A stretch of 64,000 nt of DNA from Echinometra lucunter (GCA_029962745.1 JAPZVO010000057.1:62001-126000); one strand, 5' to 3'. Shown: positions 1-12,502, counted from the first letter of the stretch. Notes: a model not told the origin generated them from the letters alone. Numbers and translations: made by a program.

Positions 1-480
1 TAATAACGCATGCACTAAATGATTCATTCATTTACCGTACCGTTGAGTAGCCCGGCCCAGACCCGTGAGAACTTCCTCTCTCATATCATCAATCATTTAA
101 AAAATGTCAGTATTATTACCCCAATAGCTTACACCCCTTCTCTTTATCTGATGCCGTTGCCGTTAGTAAGACATGCAGTTCTGGTTTTGACTTTATTTTG
201 TGTTGATCACTTGCAGACTAAATTTAACACAAGCTATGTTTACAATATTATTATTATTTGAGGGATCCACACTCTACAAGCATTGCTTTTTTTAAAAGTG
301 GATCCCTCCATTTCTACAAGAGCTAATACTGTATTCTTTTGTAGATTTACTTCGTTTCATATTTCTAAGTATGTAAACGTATTCTTTCATTGTGAAAAAA
401 AAGATATGACTAGTTATGTATGTTCTATTTCTTTAAAATTTTTGATTTCATTTTTTATCTTATATTTTTGGAAATGAAAA
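1..480. other. AT-rich non-coding stretch, nothing recognised
   Basis: No splice-bounded exon, known domain or repeat structure is visible. Short open frames here are Ile/Phe/Leu-rich chance frames. A short sequence around 265-275 (ggatccac) recurs near 300. Confidence 0.4.
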
Positions 481-526
481 AATAAATACTTGAACCCATG
501 CCAGGCATAAAATTGTCCTTTAACCG

Positions 527-1034
527 ACCCCCCCCCCCCCATCCTCCACCGTTTCAGGGTTTCCTTTTCAATCACTATGGATCATGTATCTGCAATGTAT
601 CAACAACGTACACTGTCGTACAGTAATATGCGTGTCTCCTGGCCCTCCCCAAAACAGATACATTCCTCTTAAATGTGGCTGCAATCATGGGTATCAATCG
701 AGGGGGGGGGGGGGCAAAGGGGTATGGCGGTACGCTTCCCTAATTTTTTAAGAGTAGATTGACATTATAGGGTATGTCCCCCAAATTTTGGAACAAAAGA
801 AACCTTGTCATACTAAATTTCTAGCGTAAGCCCCCCCCCCCCCCATCCTATACTTAAGGCCGTGAGCTTTTTCTTTTCTCAGCAAATTTTCACATTCATT
901 TTTGCTCGTTGCCATTTTGGGTAGGATCATAGACATATAATAAATGCATCCCCCTAAAGACTTTAATCGAAGGATTTTTCTTTTCATTTCTGCAATCATT
1001 ATAGGTGTATGCCCCCCCCCCCCCACAAAAAAAA
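527..1034. repeat. Cluster of poly(C)/poly(G) tracts
   Basis: Runs of 10-14 C or G occur near 527-540, 702-714, 831-844 and 1012-1024 in otherwise AT-rich DNA. Such tracts are slippage-prone and can form G-quadruplexes, so their lengths may also carry sequencing error. They recur across the window (1225-1246, 2153-2167, 11041-11051, 12822-12837, 17262-17275, 20656-20670, 26924-26938, 27037-27053, 28108-28121, 59647-59660, 59786-59801, 59945-59960, 60885-60901). Confidence 0.85.
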
Positions 1035-1059
1035 CAAATGCTGAGGAGAATTTTTTTTA

Positions 1060-1665
1060 CTCGCTAGTCCGTGAATTTTAGGACAGTACCCCTCCCCGTC
1101 CTGTATGCACTGTCTTCATATCTCAGTTACAAAGGAATTTCATGATTTTGTGCCTGCATCGTCAACAATGCTGTCTTCTTTTCTTTTGCTATATAATCCC
1201 TTGACTTTTGGACAGTTCCCCTCACCCCCCCCCCCCCCCCCCCCCCGTATGGCTACAATTACACCGCAATCACAAAAAATTTCATATGATCTTTTGCCTG
1301 CATCATGCATCATCTTCAACCTCACTATCATCGTTTTTTTTTTCTTTCTTTCTTTCTTTCTTTTGCTAGTCAGTGAATTTTTGTACAGAGTCCTCCCCCC
1401 CCCCCCCTTCACACCTCAATTACAAAGCAACTTCATATGATCTTGGGCCGGAATCATCATCCTCTACCTCAGGCTCAGCATCATCATCATCTTCATCATC
1501 ATCATCATCAACACTATCTTTCTTTTTCTGTTCAGTGATTTTTTGGACAGTGCCCCCGCCCCCCTCTCTCTCTTTCTATATGGCTGCAATCAACCTCAAT
1601 TACAAACCAATTTCATATGATCTTGTGCAGCATCATCATCCTCATCATCAACAACAACACTGACA
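1060..1665. repeat. Degenerate tandem repeat, units about 130-170 bp, with embedded C-tracts and CAT runs
   Basis: A block reading roughly 'cagtgaattttTggacagt - C tract - cctcaattacaaa - cttcatatgatcttgtgcc' recurs four times, with the gtgaattt/tgactttt landmark near 1072, 1202, 1373 and 1533. The last two units contain (CAT)n runs near 1480-1510 and 1628-1655. The open frames over this block on both strands are products of the repeat, not genes. Confidence 0.7.
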
Positions 1666-1669
1666 AAAG

Positions 1670-2570
1670 CAACATCAACACTAGATTTCTCTCAAGGTTA
1701 AGAGAAATTGAAAGAAAATAGAAGAAAATTGTATTAGCAAAAATGTTTAACTTTAATTTCAATGCAGCAAGAGATAAGAAAAAATTTCTGGAGGCAGAAA
1801 GCTCTTGTACGAATACTAAGCTTACTATTTGAACATTCTTGCAGAGTGAGTCCATATAGCCTATCAATGTAACTTTATAATAACAATAATAATGATAATA
1901 GTAATAATAACTGTACAAAAGAATAATGATAATACTGATAATAAATGTAACTTATATGTATATAGCACCAAATACACTCTGTGGAGTGCTCATTTGCAGT
2001 TAAAACATAAGTTTTACAATTTTCAGAAACAATTTAGCTAACAGCTTTCCCACATACCTGCATAGGTAGTTTGTAAATTCAGGTAGCAGTGTGAAGCAAC
2101 CCATCCCTAATAATCGACTGGACTTGCTCCAGAACTACCCTCTGAACAATCTCCCCCCCCCCCCCCCACCCTCAATGTCTACCCCTGGACAATCAACCTA
2201 AGCCAATTACATTACTACCATTCCAATCCCTTAACTTTGAAATGTTAATTACAGTAATTTTGAAAGCACAACTTCTAATTAGGCCTACAATATTTGTGTT
2301 CCATAATTCTTTTTCAAAGTAGTTGTTAAAAGTGTTTTGGTCCATGGTTCAACCAAATTTTATAGATCTATACATTTTATTAGCCTGTCCTGAAATTAAA
2401 TAGTCTCAGATTTGAATTTGGTGTACATCTTTTAAGCACGATGCATAAATGCATTTTTTTTAATAAAAAGGGCTTGGGGAGGGGTGCAATTCATCAGTCC
2501 TCGAGAAGCTGGATACTCTACAAGCCTTGTAAGTGAACTTCTTAGACAACCTGCAGGTAGAAAACAAAAG
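1670..2570. other. Non-coding, no gene recognised
   Basis: AT-rich DNA with short AAT/TAA runs near 1880-1945 and a C tract at 2153-2167. No exon or transposon end was recognised. Confidence 0.4.
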
Positions 2571-2573
2571 AAA

Positions 2574-2596
2574 AGAGAGAGAGAGAGAGAGAAAGA
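2574..2596. repeat. (GA)n microsatellite
   Basis: About ten GA dinucleotides followed by a purine-rich stretch. Confidence 0.85.
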
Positions 2597-2662
2597 AAAA
2601 AAGAAAGGCACCTCTCTAAGTACATGATAAATGATCTGATGAACTGCCTGAAACTTTATTCT

Positions 2663-2758
2663 AACTACTACTACTACTACTACTGCTACTACTACTACTA
2701 CTACTACTATTACTATTACTACTACTACTACCACCACCACCACCACCACCACCACCAC
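2663..2758. repeat. (CTA)n-(CCA)n compound trinucleotide microsatellite
   Basis: About 23 CTA-type triplets with a few GCT and ATT interruptions, passing into about ten pure CCA triplets. On the minus strand it reads as a poly-valine frame, which is an artefact of the repeat. Confidence 0.95.
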
Positions 2759-2759
2759 A

Positions 2760-4220
2760 GTACTGATGTCTGCACATAGACTGGATGGAAGCTTCAGTTT
2801 GTGATAATAAACAGTGATAAAGACATTGGTGGTTGTTATTAGGCTGAGACTTGTTAGACGTTACTTTGTATGGCTACTCTGTACTAAGATATGTTGGGGT
2901 GTTTTCTTAAATACCTACGACAGATGGATATTTCTGTCTAACGTTAGCCTAAATACTACATAGATCTAAATGATAGACCTCGCCAGATCTACACTTGCCA
3001 AAGCTACAAATGGGCTTATTTCATACCTTACCAGTGGAGTTGACTTGATAACCAAATCTGCCTGTACAGTGCTGTCAGAAGACTACATCAGGTTCAGGTC
3101 CCCTTAAAAAATTAAGAAGAGAAAGAGGTATATGTCATGAGTATTAATATGTTTTTTAAAAAGCATTGTGGTGAGACTTGGTCCAATGTTATAGGCCTAA
3201 CTTTGTTAACTGTTGGATGATGGGTGATTTTCATGACAAAGAAAACCTCAACTAGATCGGTCAAAGGAAGGTCCAAGAAAGGATGTATCATGAATTCAAA
3301 CGAGGGCATAGATTCCAATCCAAAAGTCATTTGATATAGCGCCTTTTCGTCATTAACATGAATTATCATGGCTGAAGTTTTAGTCCGGATCAATGTTCCC
3401 ATCAAGGGGCACTGGGACACTCACTCCAGCCGGCTAGCAACGGCTTCAATACGCTTGGGAATTTCGTACCCTGATCGTACCCCGTACGTCTTGCAGTGCA
3501 CTCAGCCTCGACTCCAGTCTCGAACAGGTCAACATCTACCGCTGATTATCGCTAATTTAGCTTGCTCCAGTTGTTTATCCACCGGAGAATTTCTATAAAC
3601 ATTTCTCTACAGAAAAAGTTTAATCTTTTTGAAAAATATCGGCATTACATTATTTTTCTCTGATGATTTAGAGTTGAATTGCAAACAAGAATAGTTTTCT
3701 AATTCTGGGCTTTAGAGGTGATGCCCCATACACTTTGTACATGTAGCCTACGCACTGCGTGGCGGACATTAACAACTATGAAGAAGAATGCTGAACAAAA
3801 TGTCACTTTACTTACTTTTCAGGTCATCTTATAATCTCGTTTCATTCTGACTGCTCCTTTGAAGATTTTTTGCTTCCTTGGGGTTTACTCTGAATTATTT
3901 TCACAAGACACAGATTTGCTGAAATAAATTTCTTGAGCGGTTTGTGCTGAAATGATCAAAAGTTGCACTCCTCTTCCAGCCGCCATTTTATCCGAATTGC
4001 TGCCTCAAATCATAGGGAATTGTGGGAAGGCAAAAATGTTTTATGTATGACCTTATGCATTAAACATGAAGGCAATTACCTAATTATCTAACGGTATTTG
4101 AGAGTTTTATCTCATGAATAATAATTGACCCTCCGAAGTCGTCTTCAATTTTGCCGCGGCCGCCATTTTGGCCCAATGCAAAAGCCTATGGTATGTCAAA
4201 GGTCAAATTTTAGTTGCCTC
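2760..4220. other. Non-coding, no gene recognised
   Basis: Mixed-composition DNA. 3360-3598 holds a short open frame with no recognisable domain. 3960-4165 carries two similar phrases ('ccgccattttatccg' and 'ggccgccattttggcc'), so part of it may be a decayed repeat. Confidence 0.35.
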
Positions 4221-4222
4221 TC

Positions 4223-4903
4223 TAGCCTTCCTTTGGAAGGCATACTGTGTATGCATCGTATCTCTGTGTTCTTGATGTACGGGTAGAAAAGTCAGCGCAG
4301 GGCTTTACTACTTCCGTCTATCGGAAACCTACGTTTACGGGTCAGTACACGCGTTGGGACTCATTCAGTCCCACATGGCACAAAATTATGCTCATCAGCA
4401 TTTTCATAGATAGAGCACAGAGAATTTACTCTCCGTGCAAGCTTGCTTCAGAGATCGATTGAGTCAAGGATATCCTGGACAAAAATGGCTTTCCTCTCAC
4501 TGTGTGATTGATTACCATGTCACGCGGAAATTGCACAGGCCCACAAAGACACCAGTCTTTGGACTTAATAGATGTCTGGTCTACCTCAAACTTCCGTGGG
4601 GAGGGAAGGCATCCCAAAAGTTTGAAAAACAAATCAAGCAAGGTATCTAGTGCTTTCCCTTCCGTTGAAGTGTGTGTGGTATTTACTACCACACATAGAA
4701 TGATCTCGTCCATCCATAAAGATGTACTTACTATTACGCAGATTAGCAATGTCATTTATGGGTTCAAGTGCCGATTTGAAGCTCGGAGCATAGGGCATAC
4801 TACTTTAACGTTTAGCAGATCTCATGTCAATGTGTGCCCCTCTCTATTCGCTACCGCATGGCAAGCACACGATCTCTATCATAAAAAAAAATTAAAACAG
4901 TAG
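4223..4903 (+). pseudogene. Penelope-like retroelement fragment: reverse-transcriptase C-terminus plus GIY-YIG remnant
   Basis: The conceptual product runs through three frames. 4262-4462 gives LDVRVEKS, TSVYRKPTFTG and YTRWDSF, the signature just downstream of the RT active site in Penelope-like elements. 4470-4650 gives KLHRPTKTPVFGLN and VYLKLPWGG. 4640-4830 gives VVFTTTHR, then SNVIYGFKC and SIGHTT, the remains of the GIY-YIG endonuclease core. In known elements these segments form one continuous RT-GIY-YIG protein that copies the element at a chromosomal nick. Here frameshifts break the frame and the RT palm with its catalytic aspartates is absent. A second copy lies at 20155-21660 in the same order, which supports the reading. 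The 5' part is missing. Confidence 0.85.
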
Positions 4904-4970
4904 ATCTATGATGTTTATCTACGTGCACATATAAATTATGTTCATGAGCTGTCATCATGTACTCTTGCAG

Positions 4971-5138
4971 GTCCAAACATTGTGGCTTCAAGGAGTCAAG
5001 TGTCCCACACCAGGCTCATCACATCACCTAGCAGAAGCACTGTGTTCTATGCCACAGCTGAATGACCTGACACTGGCTAAAATGGATCTCAGTGATGATT
5101 TCTACTCTGCATTGAAAGCAAGGGCATCATCCCTAAAG
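4971..5138 (+). CDS. Internal LRR exon (two leucine-rich repeats), NLR-like receptor family
   Basis: A 168-nt exon encoding 56 residues, bounded by acceptor cttgcag and donor aag|gtatgc, phase 0 at both ends. It begins VQTLWLQGVKC, continues SSHHLAEALCSMPQLNDLTL and ends FYSALKARASSLK. This is the two-repeat module of ribonuclease-inhibitor-type LRRs, with Leu at the LxxLxL positions and the helical LAEALCSMP segment. In animals such modules form the ligand-sensing horseshoe of NLR proteins. No NACHT or death-fold sequence lies in the window, so the NLR assignment is inferred. The nearest sister exons lie more than 31 kb downstream. The following intron (5700-5990) resembles the array introns, so this is either the first exon of the same array or a detached piece. 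There is no start codon because it is internal. Confidence 0.8.
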
Positions 5139-5294
5139 GTATGCATGTATTTCATGTCTCAGAGATCACATCTAAACTATAAGTAAGAACTATTAGTGGA
5201 ATATCTGATAACCCCATGCATGATGTGTATGTGTGAAATTCCATAACCTTTATTTCTTCCATCATTTAACAATAATGTGTAACAATGGCCTTAA

Positions 5295-5684
5295 CCCATT
5301 CATGACAGGAATTATTTAAAGCCTAGTTTGATCAGCTTTTATTCTTCAAATTGGCAACACAAACATTTTTATTTTATTGCCACATTTTTCTTTTAAAATG
5401 TCATGTATCTGAAATGAATATAAATTGACAGAAATTATGATGAGTAGTTAAAAAGTTGCCAATTTGCAGGGGAAAATGGTGATTTTAAACCTCCTATCAA
5501 ATTGCCAATTTAAGGATTTTAATGCTTATTTTCCATCAAACAACGAATATTGACGCAAATGGGCACAGTTTGTGTAGAATATTTTGGTCTTTCTGCTCAT
5601 GTATTTGGTATGATTTTTAGGGCTTTGCATGAAAAGATATTAGGCCAATTCACAAAATGAGGAACTCTGGACATCACGAATGGG
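5295..5684. mobile_element. 390-bp TTAA-flanked MITE (piggyBac-like)
   Basis: TTAA at 5291-5294 and 5685-5688 flanks inverted ends CCCATTCATGACAGG and, read inward from the right, CCCATTCGTGATGTCC. A TTAA target duplication with CCC-starting ends fits non-autonomous piggyBac elements; Kolobok is the alternative. No coding sequence is present. It sits in the intron just after the 4971 LRR exon. Confidence 0.8.
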
Positions 5685-5699
5685 TTAATGTGTAAAATG

Positions 5700-6030
5700 A
5701 TGGACATGATAGAAGTTCAGTGACTATATTGTCTGATGGACATGTACCATGTAAATGTGATGAGTTTGGAGTGTTTAGGTAGCAAATTATGCTGTAAAGT
5801 AATTCTGTATATAATGCCATATGTCATAATCTGCATAAACCTGTTGCCAATTGGAAATGGATGGTCCCTGTACAAATCCTATGGGAAAAGGAGAATTAAA
5901 TAGTCAATAGGCTGATATCAAATTCCAGGCCAAGATGGGGATGATGATGCATGTGAAAACCAGATGTGAGTGTGTTTGATAGGTAAAATGAAGTGCATGT
6001 TTCTGTGTGTAATTTAAGGGTATAATTAGG
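5700..6030 (+). repeat. Diverged intron part of an LRR tandem unit
   Basis: Phrases such as 'gatgagtttggagtgtttag', 'gccatatgtcat..ctgcat' and 'caggccaagatg..gatgcatgtgaaa' match the introns of the LRR units near 33195-33320 and 36480-36620. It marks the 4971 exon as part of the same ancestral unit. Confidence 0.6.
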
Positions 6031-7939
6031 CATCACATCCTTATTCTTACCCAGCAGCTAGCTGCCGCTAACATGCCCTCGCCGGGGCTAATTAGCAAAC
6101 AGGATGTCTCCTCAGCTGCGCGCCGCTCGCTGTGCTTTATTAAGAGGAAATATCAATCCGTTCGCAATCCTTGCAGCTTCTCGCTGCGCGCCGACGAGAC
6201 ATTCTAGATACGTAATCTTTGCAGCTTCTCGCAGCACGCCGACAGAATAATCTTCGTGTGCCACTGCAGCTACAGAGTAAGGTAAGAGCAACCTAAAATT
6301 ACTCTGGAAATTGATCTCTCTTTGAAATTTTGGAAGAAATTTTGAAATCATTAATGAAAAATCGGCAAATTTGGCAGCGTTTTGCATCCGTTCTGAGAAA
6401 AACCGAACCTGGCGACAAGGGTCTAGAATTCCTCTTGTCGAGAGATAATTTCATGAAAGTTGCAAGTAAAATGTGATGTCAAATAATTCTACGGCATTTT
6501 GTCTTCCTAATGCAAATATCTTACCTTTTCTGGATCTCTAGTTATTTGTAAACTGGCATACGGGATGTTAGGCCTTGTTATTTTTGTATAACTTTTATGG
6601 GTCCAGAGCGATGCGATACGACATCAAATTTTGCGATTGCGATATCTCGGGAAGCATTCGTAAATATACTTTTCTTGCGTCTATCTATAGTCTAAAACTT
6701 GCTATGTCTTTTTTTAAAATCAGAATAATTTTTTGTAAAATTTGAGAAATTACTGATCGAAAATTGCCTTCTTTAGAAAATTAGGATGTGCGTGAACTAT
6801 GGTCTCCAATCATAACAGTTCAGAGTAACTAGCGCAAAGGTGAATGATTTCACTTAATACTTAATATGTCGAATACCTTTCGAATTTAGACAGTAGTGAA
6901 ACCGTTCAGGAATGTAGTAGACAGTAGCGAAATAGTTCCAAAATGTGGCCTACTAGAAATATCAACGAATTATCTTACGATTTCTTCACCACATAGACAG
7001 CTGTAAGAGTTAATGAACCTCTAAACAAAATACCAGTGACTTTATGGTCACCTTACAAAATTATTATTTTTGTGTATGTCTAATAATGAAATCGTTATAG
7101 AAAACAGAGGTGAGCACTGAATAGTCGCCCACCATCATGAACCACCAAGTGTGGACCTAGATATCGATAAGAGTCGGCGAATCGGTAAAGGCCAAGGAGT
7201 TATCCTCGATCCAGCAAAATTTGATTTTTCTTGCTGAAACGGTAGTGCAAAGATTAAATTTCCATCACTTTTGAATTCTACATGTTTCTTTTCATTCAAT
7301 ATTAGGATTTTCTTTGTTGTTTGCTTTTATTCATTCTTTTTAGTTTTACATTATTTGTCTTTCTGTATAAGATTTCTTGAATATTGTTGTTGGTATTTCA
7401 AATACCGGTATTTGCATTATGAATGATGGTGATTAAAATTATCATTGGTTTGTTGTTCTTGTTCCTCTTGTTTATCGAGTGAAAACTTACTTTTACGCCA
7501 TCGTAATCCATTCATTTGTCATGACTTTTGGACATCTTTCATTAAATCCGAAACATCTCCACTTGTATGTCCGTGACTGAATGAATGTTTCCAATCAGAT
7601 CAATTCTGCAAGGCTGTTTTATTTTATGATCTGTATTAGTCAGGAATGGAACGCAAATTCACCAGCAGGTCACCAACACAAGTAACGACTTATCATTTTG
7701 ATCAACGCTGTTGTTTGTTCATTAGATGCTGCTCTAATTGTGTTACTATATTTTAGATTTCAAATAATTTTGTGGCATAAATATAGACAAAGTTATACTT
7801 TTTGTCACTCGAATGGGCAAGAGAGAGAGAGAGTGGAGCGAGGGAAAGAAAGTAAGCAATGAAGGTTCGCTGTGCTGGGGTCATGGAAACCGTAAAACGG
7901 GGATTATGTTCAGTATCAGTGACACTACATGTTTACACA
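6031..7939. other. Non-coding; GC-richer patch then AT-rich DNA
   Basis: 6050-6250 is GC-richer, with two repeated phrases ('ttgcagcttctcgc' near 6168 and 6220). A donor-like ag|gtaaga occurs at 6281, but no convincing exon precedes it. I see no other structure in the rest. Confidence 0.35.
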
Positions 7940-7943
7940 TTAA

Positions 7944-8273
7944 AGACGCTAGATCGTGAGCTTTCATGGGGAATTTGACACCATGGGTGCTTACCCAGTA
8001 GCAGGTGTTGTCCATCACTGTTAGTTTTATGACCAACAGATCTTATGTAATGCTCTGTATACTTCACCCTTTCCCCATATGGCAAAGTCATTATCTCACT
8101 TTCCCTGGCCCGAGAATGCCCGAAGAAGGCCAAAGAAGGCAGAAGAATGTTTGTGGTGGGACAGCTTGTTTTGCTGTGCTCCAGAAATGTAGCTCTATTA
8201 CAGGTATTTTTTCACAAAGTCTGGTGTCAGCAAATTATGATCCATTTCCCATGAAACCCACGACCTAGCGTCT
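7944..8273. mobile_element. 330-bp TTAA MITE, copy 1 (TIR AGACGCTAGRTCGTG)
   Basis: TTAA at 7940-7943 and 8274-8277 flanks inverted ends AGACGCTAGATCGTGAG and, read inward from the right, AGACGCTAGGTCGTGGG. A second copy lies inverted at 35033-35351, which confirms both ends. The short conserved open frame (around GERVKYTEH on the minus strand) follows from DNA identity between copies rather than demonstrated coding. TTAA suggests the piggyBac or Kolobok superfamily. Confidence 0.9.
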
Positions 8274-8279
8274 TTAATG

Positions 8280-11125
8280 ATCCAGAATTTCAAAGGGAGT
8301 ATTCACACTCGGGGCTCTCTTTAGTGCCGATTACCTGCGTGGTTCGCCCCATCCCGTTTTCTTTCTTTCCCCCTTTTTTTCTGCTCCTGAACACTCGTTC
8401 TTGATTTTAAGAAAATAGCACTGGTTCAGTCCTAAATCCAAAATCTGAAGTAACAAAATCATTATTTTCTGCAAGATAAGGAAACCTGACCACAGAGAAA
8501 GACAAGAGAAAACAAGTGAAAAGGGCAAGATAATTTATTAAGATAATTTATTTAGAAGTGACTCAGCAAACTATCATAATATATTGGCAGTAAGGTTAAC
8601 AAAATTAGAAATATTTTCCTGTTTGTCTTGTGGGGCAAATTACAATGATTATAGTCATTTACGCCCTTGCCCATACGTCGCCCTACCCCCTACCCCCCAT
8701 AGTCGTAGATTAAAAGCAATATTTTTAACAGTTTAACAGCAAAAGTAATATAGCATAGAACCATGGAGCTTATTGATAGAACGTCATTTAGTCATGCTGC
8801 ATTGGTAAAAGCAGGGAAATGTACTACCCTGGTACACGAGTTGACAAGACTAAGCTTAACACCAGCCATCAATGTTGTATTCATTCATTCACCATTGTCC
8901 ATGTTGTGTATTGTATACTAAGGACGCAGGATCTTTCTCTTCATGAATTTACAATACTTCCTCTCTATTATATCTCCTGGTAAAATGCAGGAAGTTCTTA
9001 GAAATCGGGCCCCTTGATGAATTCTTTTAACTCCAGTGAGGGCCAGTGATACCCACTCATTCAGCTCGGACCAGCAGTCATATTATGTACATGAGCTGCT
9101 ATATGCTATTACATCTACATGTAATCATATTGATCTCCATGGAAACAATGAAAAGATTAGCATTATAATAATGGACAAACACAAAAAGCTTATTCGCTTG
9201 CATAGGTAATGGGGAAACATGATTTTGCAATAGATTTCAGAGTTATGTTATACCAGGGAGATGTGGTTATAAACCAAGGACTCGGTACCCCGTCATCATA
9301 GTGGCTCAACTACAGTACAGCATTGTGTCCCACTTACAAATTGTCTAAGAAAATAAACCGACGACGTAGGCCTATACTTGCCTGCGTGTGTTTGTAATTT
9401 TTTTTCAACAAATAAGCTGAAATATATCTTCATTTACTAAGCTCTTTATTTACTAAGCTCTTTATTTACTAATCTGGAATAGTTATAAATGCCACAAAGT
9501 TGTTGAAAGGAAGGAGATGTACAAAGTACATGTTATGGACTCAGTCACTCAATCATCAGACTTCCACATTTCAAATTCCCGTTGTTGCAATGAAGAGACT
9601 TTAGAACAGGCGTGTAATGAGATTCATGTTGCCTTCTTTAATCTCTTGTAGTACAGATGTAGCAAAGCTAAAGCACCATTCAACAACTGAGTTGATTAAC
9701 CCTGTAAGCAAACAAAAACAAGAAAGCATTCATGAGAAATACTCTTGTGGAGTGTTACACAGTGTATGCATGTATATGCTCAATAAACTCATATAAATTG
9801 TAAAAAACAATGAGTGTCCTTGTCATTCTTTTTGTTGTTAACATTACATATTTATCTCTTAAAGCTTCCTCATATAGAGTAAATACAATGTGCTGAGGTT
9901 ACAAAGCACTATTCTCAATTTCTCCTAAAACTTCTTATAAATGTATTTCTAACATAATTCCAAGTTACAAGTTTGGTCCATTTTAACTTGCATATGTTCA
10001 CAAACATCAATGTATTTTTATCATTCAAATGCTGGGCTTGCATCTTTAACAATCTCCAAACGACAAAGCTGGGCTAAGGAATTGTGAGATAATATGAACG
10101 ACCAATTTACTGGTATTTCTTTTAGCCATACTACAAATATATCTGCTTAAACGATGTATAATAGCATTATAACAAAACGCCTAGAATTCAAGTCTACACA
10201 GGTGGCGAATCACACTGAATCTTGGAGGAAATATCACTCCGCGGCTATCATTGCGAGTGAGATGTTTGCTATGGAACCCCTAATCCAAAAATATAGTTCC
10301 TAATTACAAGCACTGTACGCAAATTACATTAATATCTCCGCACGTTTGAACCTTCAACATATTTCTACATCAAGTAAATAACAATATCTGGCTTTTATCA
10401 TTACTCTTTTCCAAGCCCAAACAAGTTACAAACAAATCACTTTCAGTTTCAATTGTTCACTGCTCGTGAACTTCTAGACATAAACGTAAGCTTACACTGT
10501 GACTGTGAATAAACGACGTGCCCCAAATTCATAATATATCACGTCCTAAAACTTAATGTAAAGAATCTAAGGACATACCTTCAGGTGTGGGATGAATCCC
10601 TTTGAAATTAATGAAGTTTGGAAGTCAAATTGAGCAAACTGCTAATCACAAATTTCTTAGCAAACTGCTGATGTGGTACAAAACGTGCAATCTCAGCAAC
10701 TGCTCGTAGTTTCTTTTACCAGTCGCACTAAACAAAATAATAACTGTGATATCTACGATAACGTAAAGATTTAACTCGAGTTGAGTATCTAGGACATTTG
10801 CAATAATACCAATTTAGTCTAAATATCTTATTCATATTTGTGCCAAGATTTGTAGACAATAGTTAAACCATGACTATTATTCAAGATGATTAACTTCAAC
10901 TGATAATAACCAAGTAGATGCATGCTTGCAATTTAACATTGGTTTAGAAAAATTATTCAAAAGTCATGTTATCATGACAGTACAAAGTAGGTCTTTGAAA
11001 TTATCACACACTTTCTTATAGAACGCTATATCATCCGAAGAGGGGGGGGGGGAGTGTCAGAGAGAGGTTGTAAATGCATGAGATGAAAAAAACAAACCCA
11101 CCCACAACACACGTCTGTAAAGTGA
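8280..11125. other. Long non-coding stretch
   Basis: No confirmed gene. Contents: a G tract at 11041-11051; a 16-bp tandem duplication ('tttactaagctcttta') near 9433-9470; and on the minus strand at about 10641-10731 a short open frame reading AEIARFVPHQQFAKKF that I could not anchor to convincing splice sites. The rest shows nothing recognisable. Confidence 0.4.
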
Positions 11126-11129
11126 CCCG

Positions 11130-11995
11130 ATGTTGAACTCATATTTGTTTACATTCTGGGCAGCTATTTCTCTTCATTGTGATTCTATATTCTTCTGCAA
11201 TCATCTCTTCACCGTCTATACTCATTCGTCTGGTGCATTTTACCACAATTTCCATAAGACCTATGATATTCTCTCTTTCTGTATTTCTTTTCCTTTTTTA
11301 CCCTTATATAATGTGTTCTTTGTATCTCACAATTCATCTTTTTTTTTTTCTATTTCCATCCATCCTTGTAATTTCTATTCTATTCAGTTTTATTATCTTT
11401 ATTTTTATAGGTCAGTCTTTAACAACAAATCCTACATTTTATTTTATCCCTTGATTTACCTTCTCTTTTTCTATCATGTGATTTCGAACAAAAAATCTGT
11501 ATCACTGTTAAACCTGGCCAACAAATTCTTTCAATTTGACACTTTTACTCCTATCATTCCATATTATTCCTTTATTTCACTGTTTTGTATTCCTCTCTTA
11601 TCAATATCCCACAGTTCATCTTTGCACTTGTTCCATTCTTCCTTGTTTCCATTCTGTCATACCCCCTTCCTTGCAGTCTTACTCTTTCTTTAAAGTTCAG
11701 TTTATCTACCTAGTATTCTTTCTTTCATATTGTCAATCCTAATTCTTCTCTTATCTTTATATCAGTTAATGAAGAGCAACTTTCAACTTTTCTTTTTTTA
11801 TATTAGATTTTCCCCTCAAACCCGCCTTGAAGACAACAATGAAAAAGGATTGTAAAGAAATCGAGAATTTTCAATAAAATTTTCCCATCGTGTAGACCGA
11901 TTTGAAGACACCATTAAAAAAAAATTGGCTCAGCAAGCCGCGACCCGAGTGTTTTCCAGTGCGCCGCGACGCGACCTGAGTGTTTAGTAAAAGCC
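11130..11995. mobile_element. Truncated copy of the GGCTTTTACTAAACACTC transposon family
   Basis: The pyrimidine-rich interior matches, in reverse orientation, the intact element at 30473-31603 (shared phrases include 'caattgcc..taagacc' near 11250 and 'ttaatgaagagcaactttc' near 11767). The right end terminates in GAGTGTTTAGTAAAAGCC at 11978-11995. The left terminus is not present, so this copy is truncated. The 187-residue Phe/Ser-rich open frame inside it is only the T-rich strand of the element. Confidence 0.75.
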
Positions 11996-12261
11996 TGCAC
12001 GTGTGGCCTGCCATGACCTCATGTTTGTTTACTGCTGGGGGCCAGAGGGTCAGGCTTTCTCTCTCCCTCTCTCCTTCTGGAGTTCAGCTTGTGGCGATTG
12101 CGTAATTTACAAGTGCTGCAATTCTTTCATTGGTCTTCGAAAGAGGAATTTAAAGGGACGTATTTAATAGCTTCATATTGATACGAGTTCTTGTTTTTCA
12201 TTACTGGATATAGCAGGAAATCTATGGCCTTACTGCCTGATTGGACTACCTTTATACTAAA

Positions 12262-12330
12262 TTTGGTGAATTGCCACATGGTCTACAACCACTGCCACAT
12301 GGTCTAATTCCATTTTGTCTACAACCAGGG
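12262..12330. repeat. Fragment of the 15-16-bp GGTCTA-unit repeat
   Basis: Contains 'gccacatggtctac', 'gccacatggtctaattcc' and 'attttgtctacaaccag', the same units that build the fold-back element at 63302-63750. Confidence 0.7.
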
Positions 12331-12349
12331 GAGCGGTTCATGGAGAGTT

Positions 12350-12444
12350 TTGTCAGTGATTTTCACTGACAACTGTTATTAGCTACTGAAAATCCTTGTA
12401 TCTGATTGGCTGAGAGAAAATTAATCGGTGAAAATCACCGACAA
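12350..12444. mobile_element. 95-bp palindromic MITE
   Basis: Ends TTGTCAGTGATTTTCAC and, read inward from the right, TTGTCGGTGATTTTCAC are near-perfect inverted repeats around a short centre containing tctgattggctgag. Each arm is itself partly palindromic (gtgattttcac / gtgaaaatcac). There is no coding capacity. Confidence 0.75.
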
Positions 12445-12502
12445 GACGATTTTTTTTTTCGTGTGATTTTCTTGAAATTATCGATAATTATGCTCATATA
12501 AT

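Noticed and set aside
2432..2758. Minus-strand open frame with a long poly-valine N-terminus
   Set aside because: Created by the CTA/CCA microsatellite.
7933..8133. Conserved short frame (GERVKYTEH) in two places as a possible small protein
   Set aside because: The two copies are both inside inverted-repeat TTAA MITEs; DNA identity alone explains the conservation.
10641..10735. Minus-strand frame AEIARFVPHQQFAKKFVISS
   Set aside because: Looks protein-like but the upstream acceptor reads into a stop in this frame and the downstream donor lies after its stop; local repeats (agcaaactgct) explain part of it.
11130..11693. 187-codon open frame rich in Phe, Ser, Ile and Tyr
   Set aside because: It is the T-rich strand of a non-autonomous transposon whose other copy (30473-31603) does not keep the frame; no domain.
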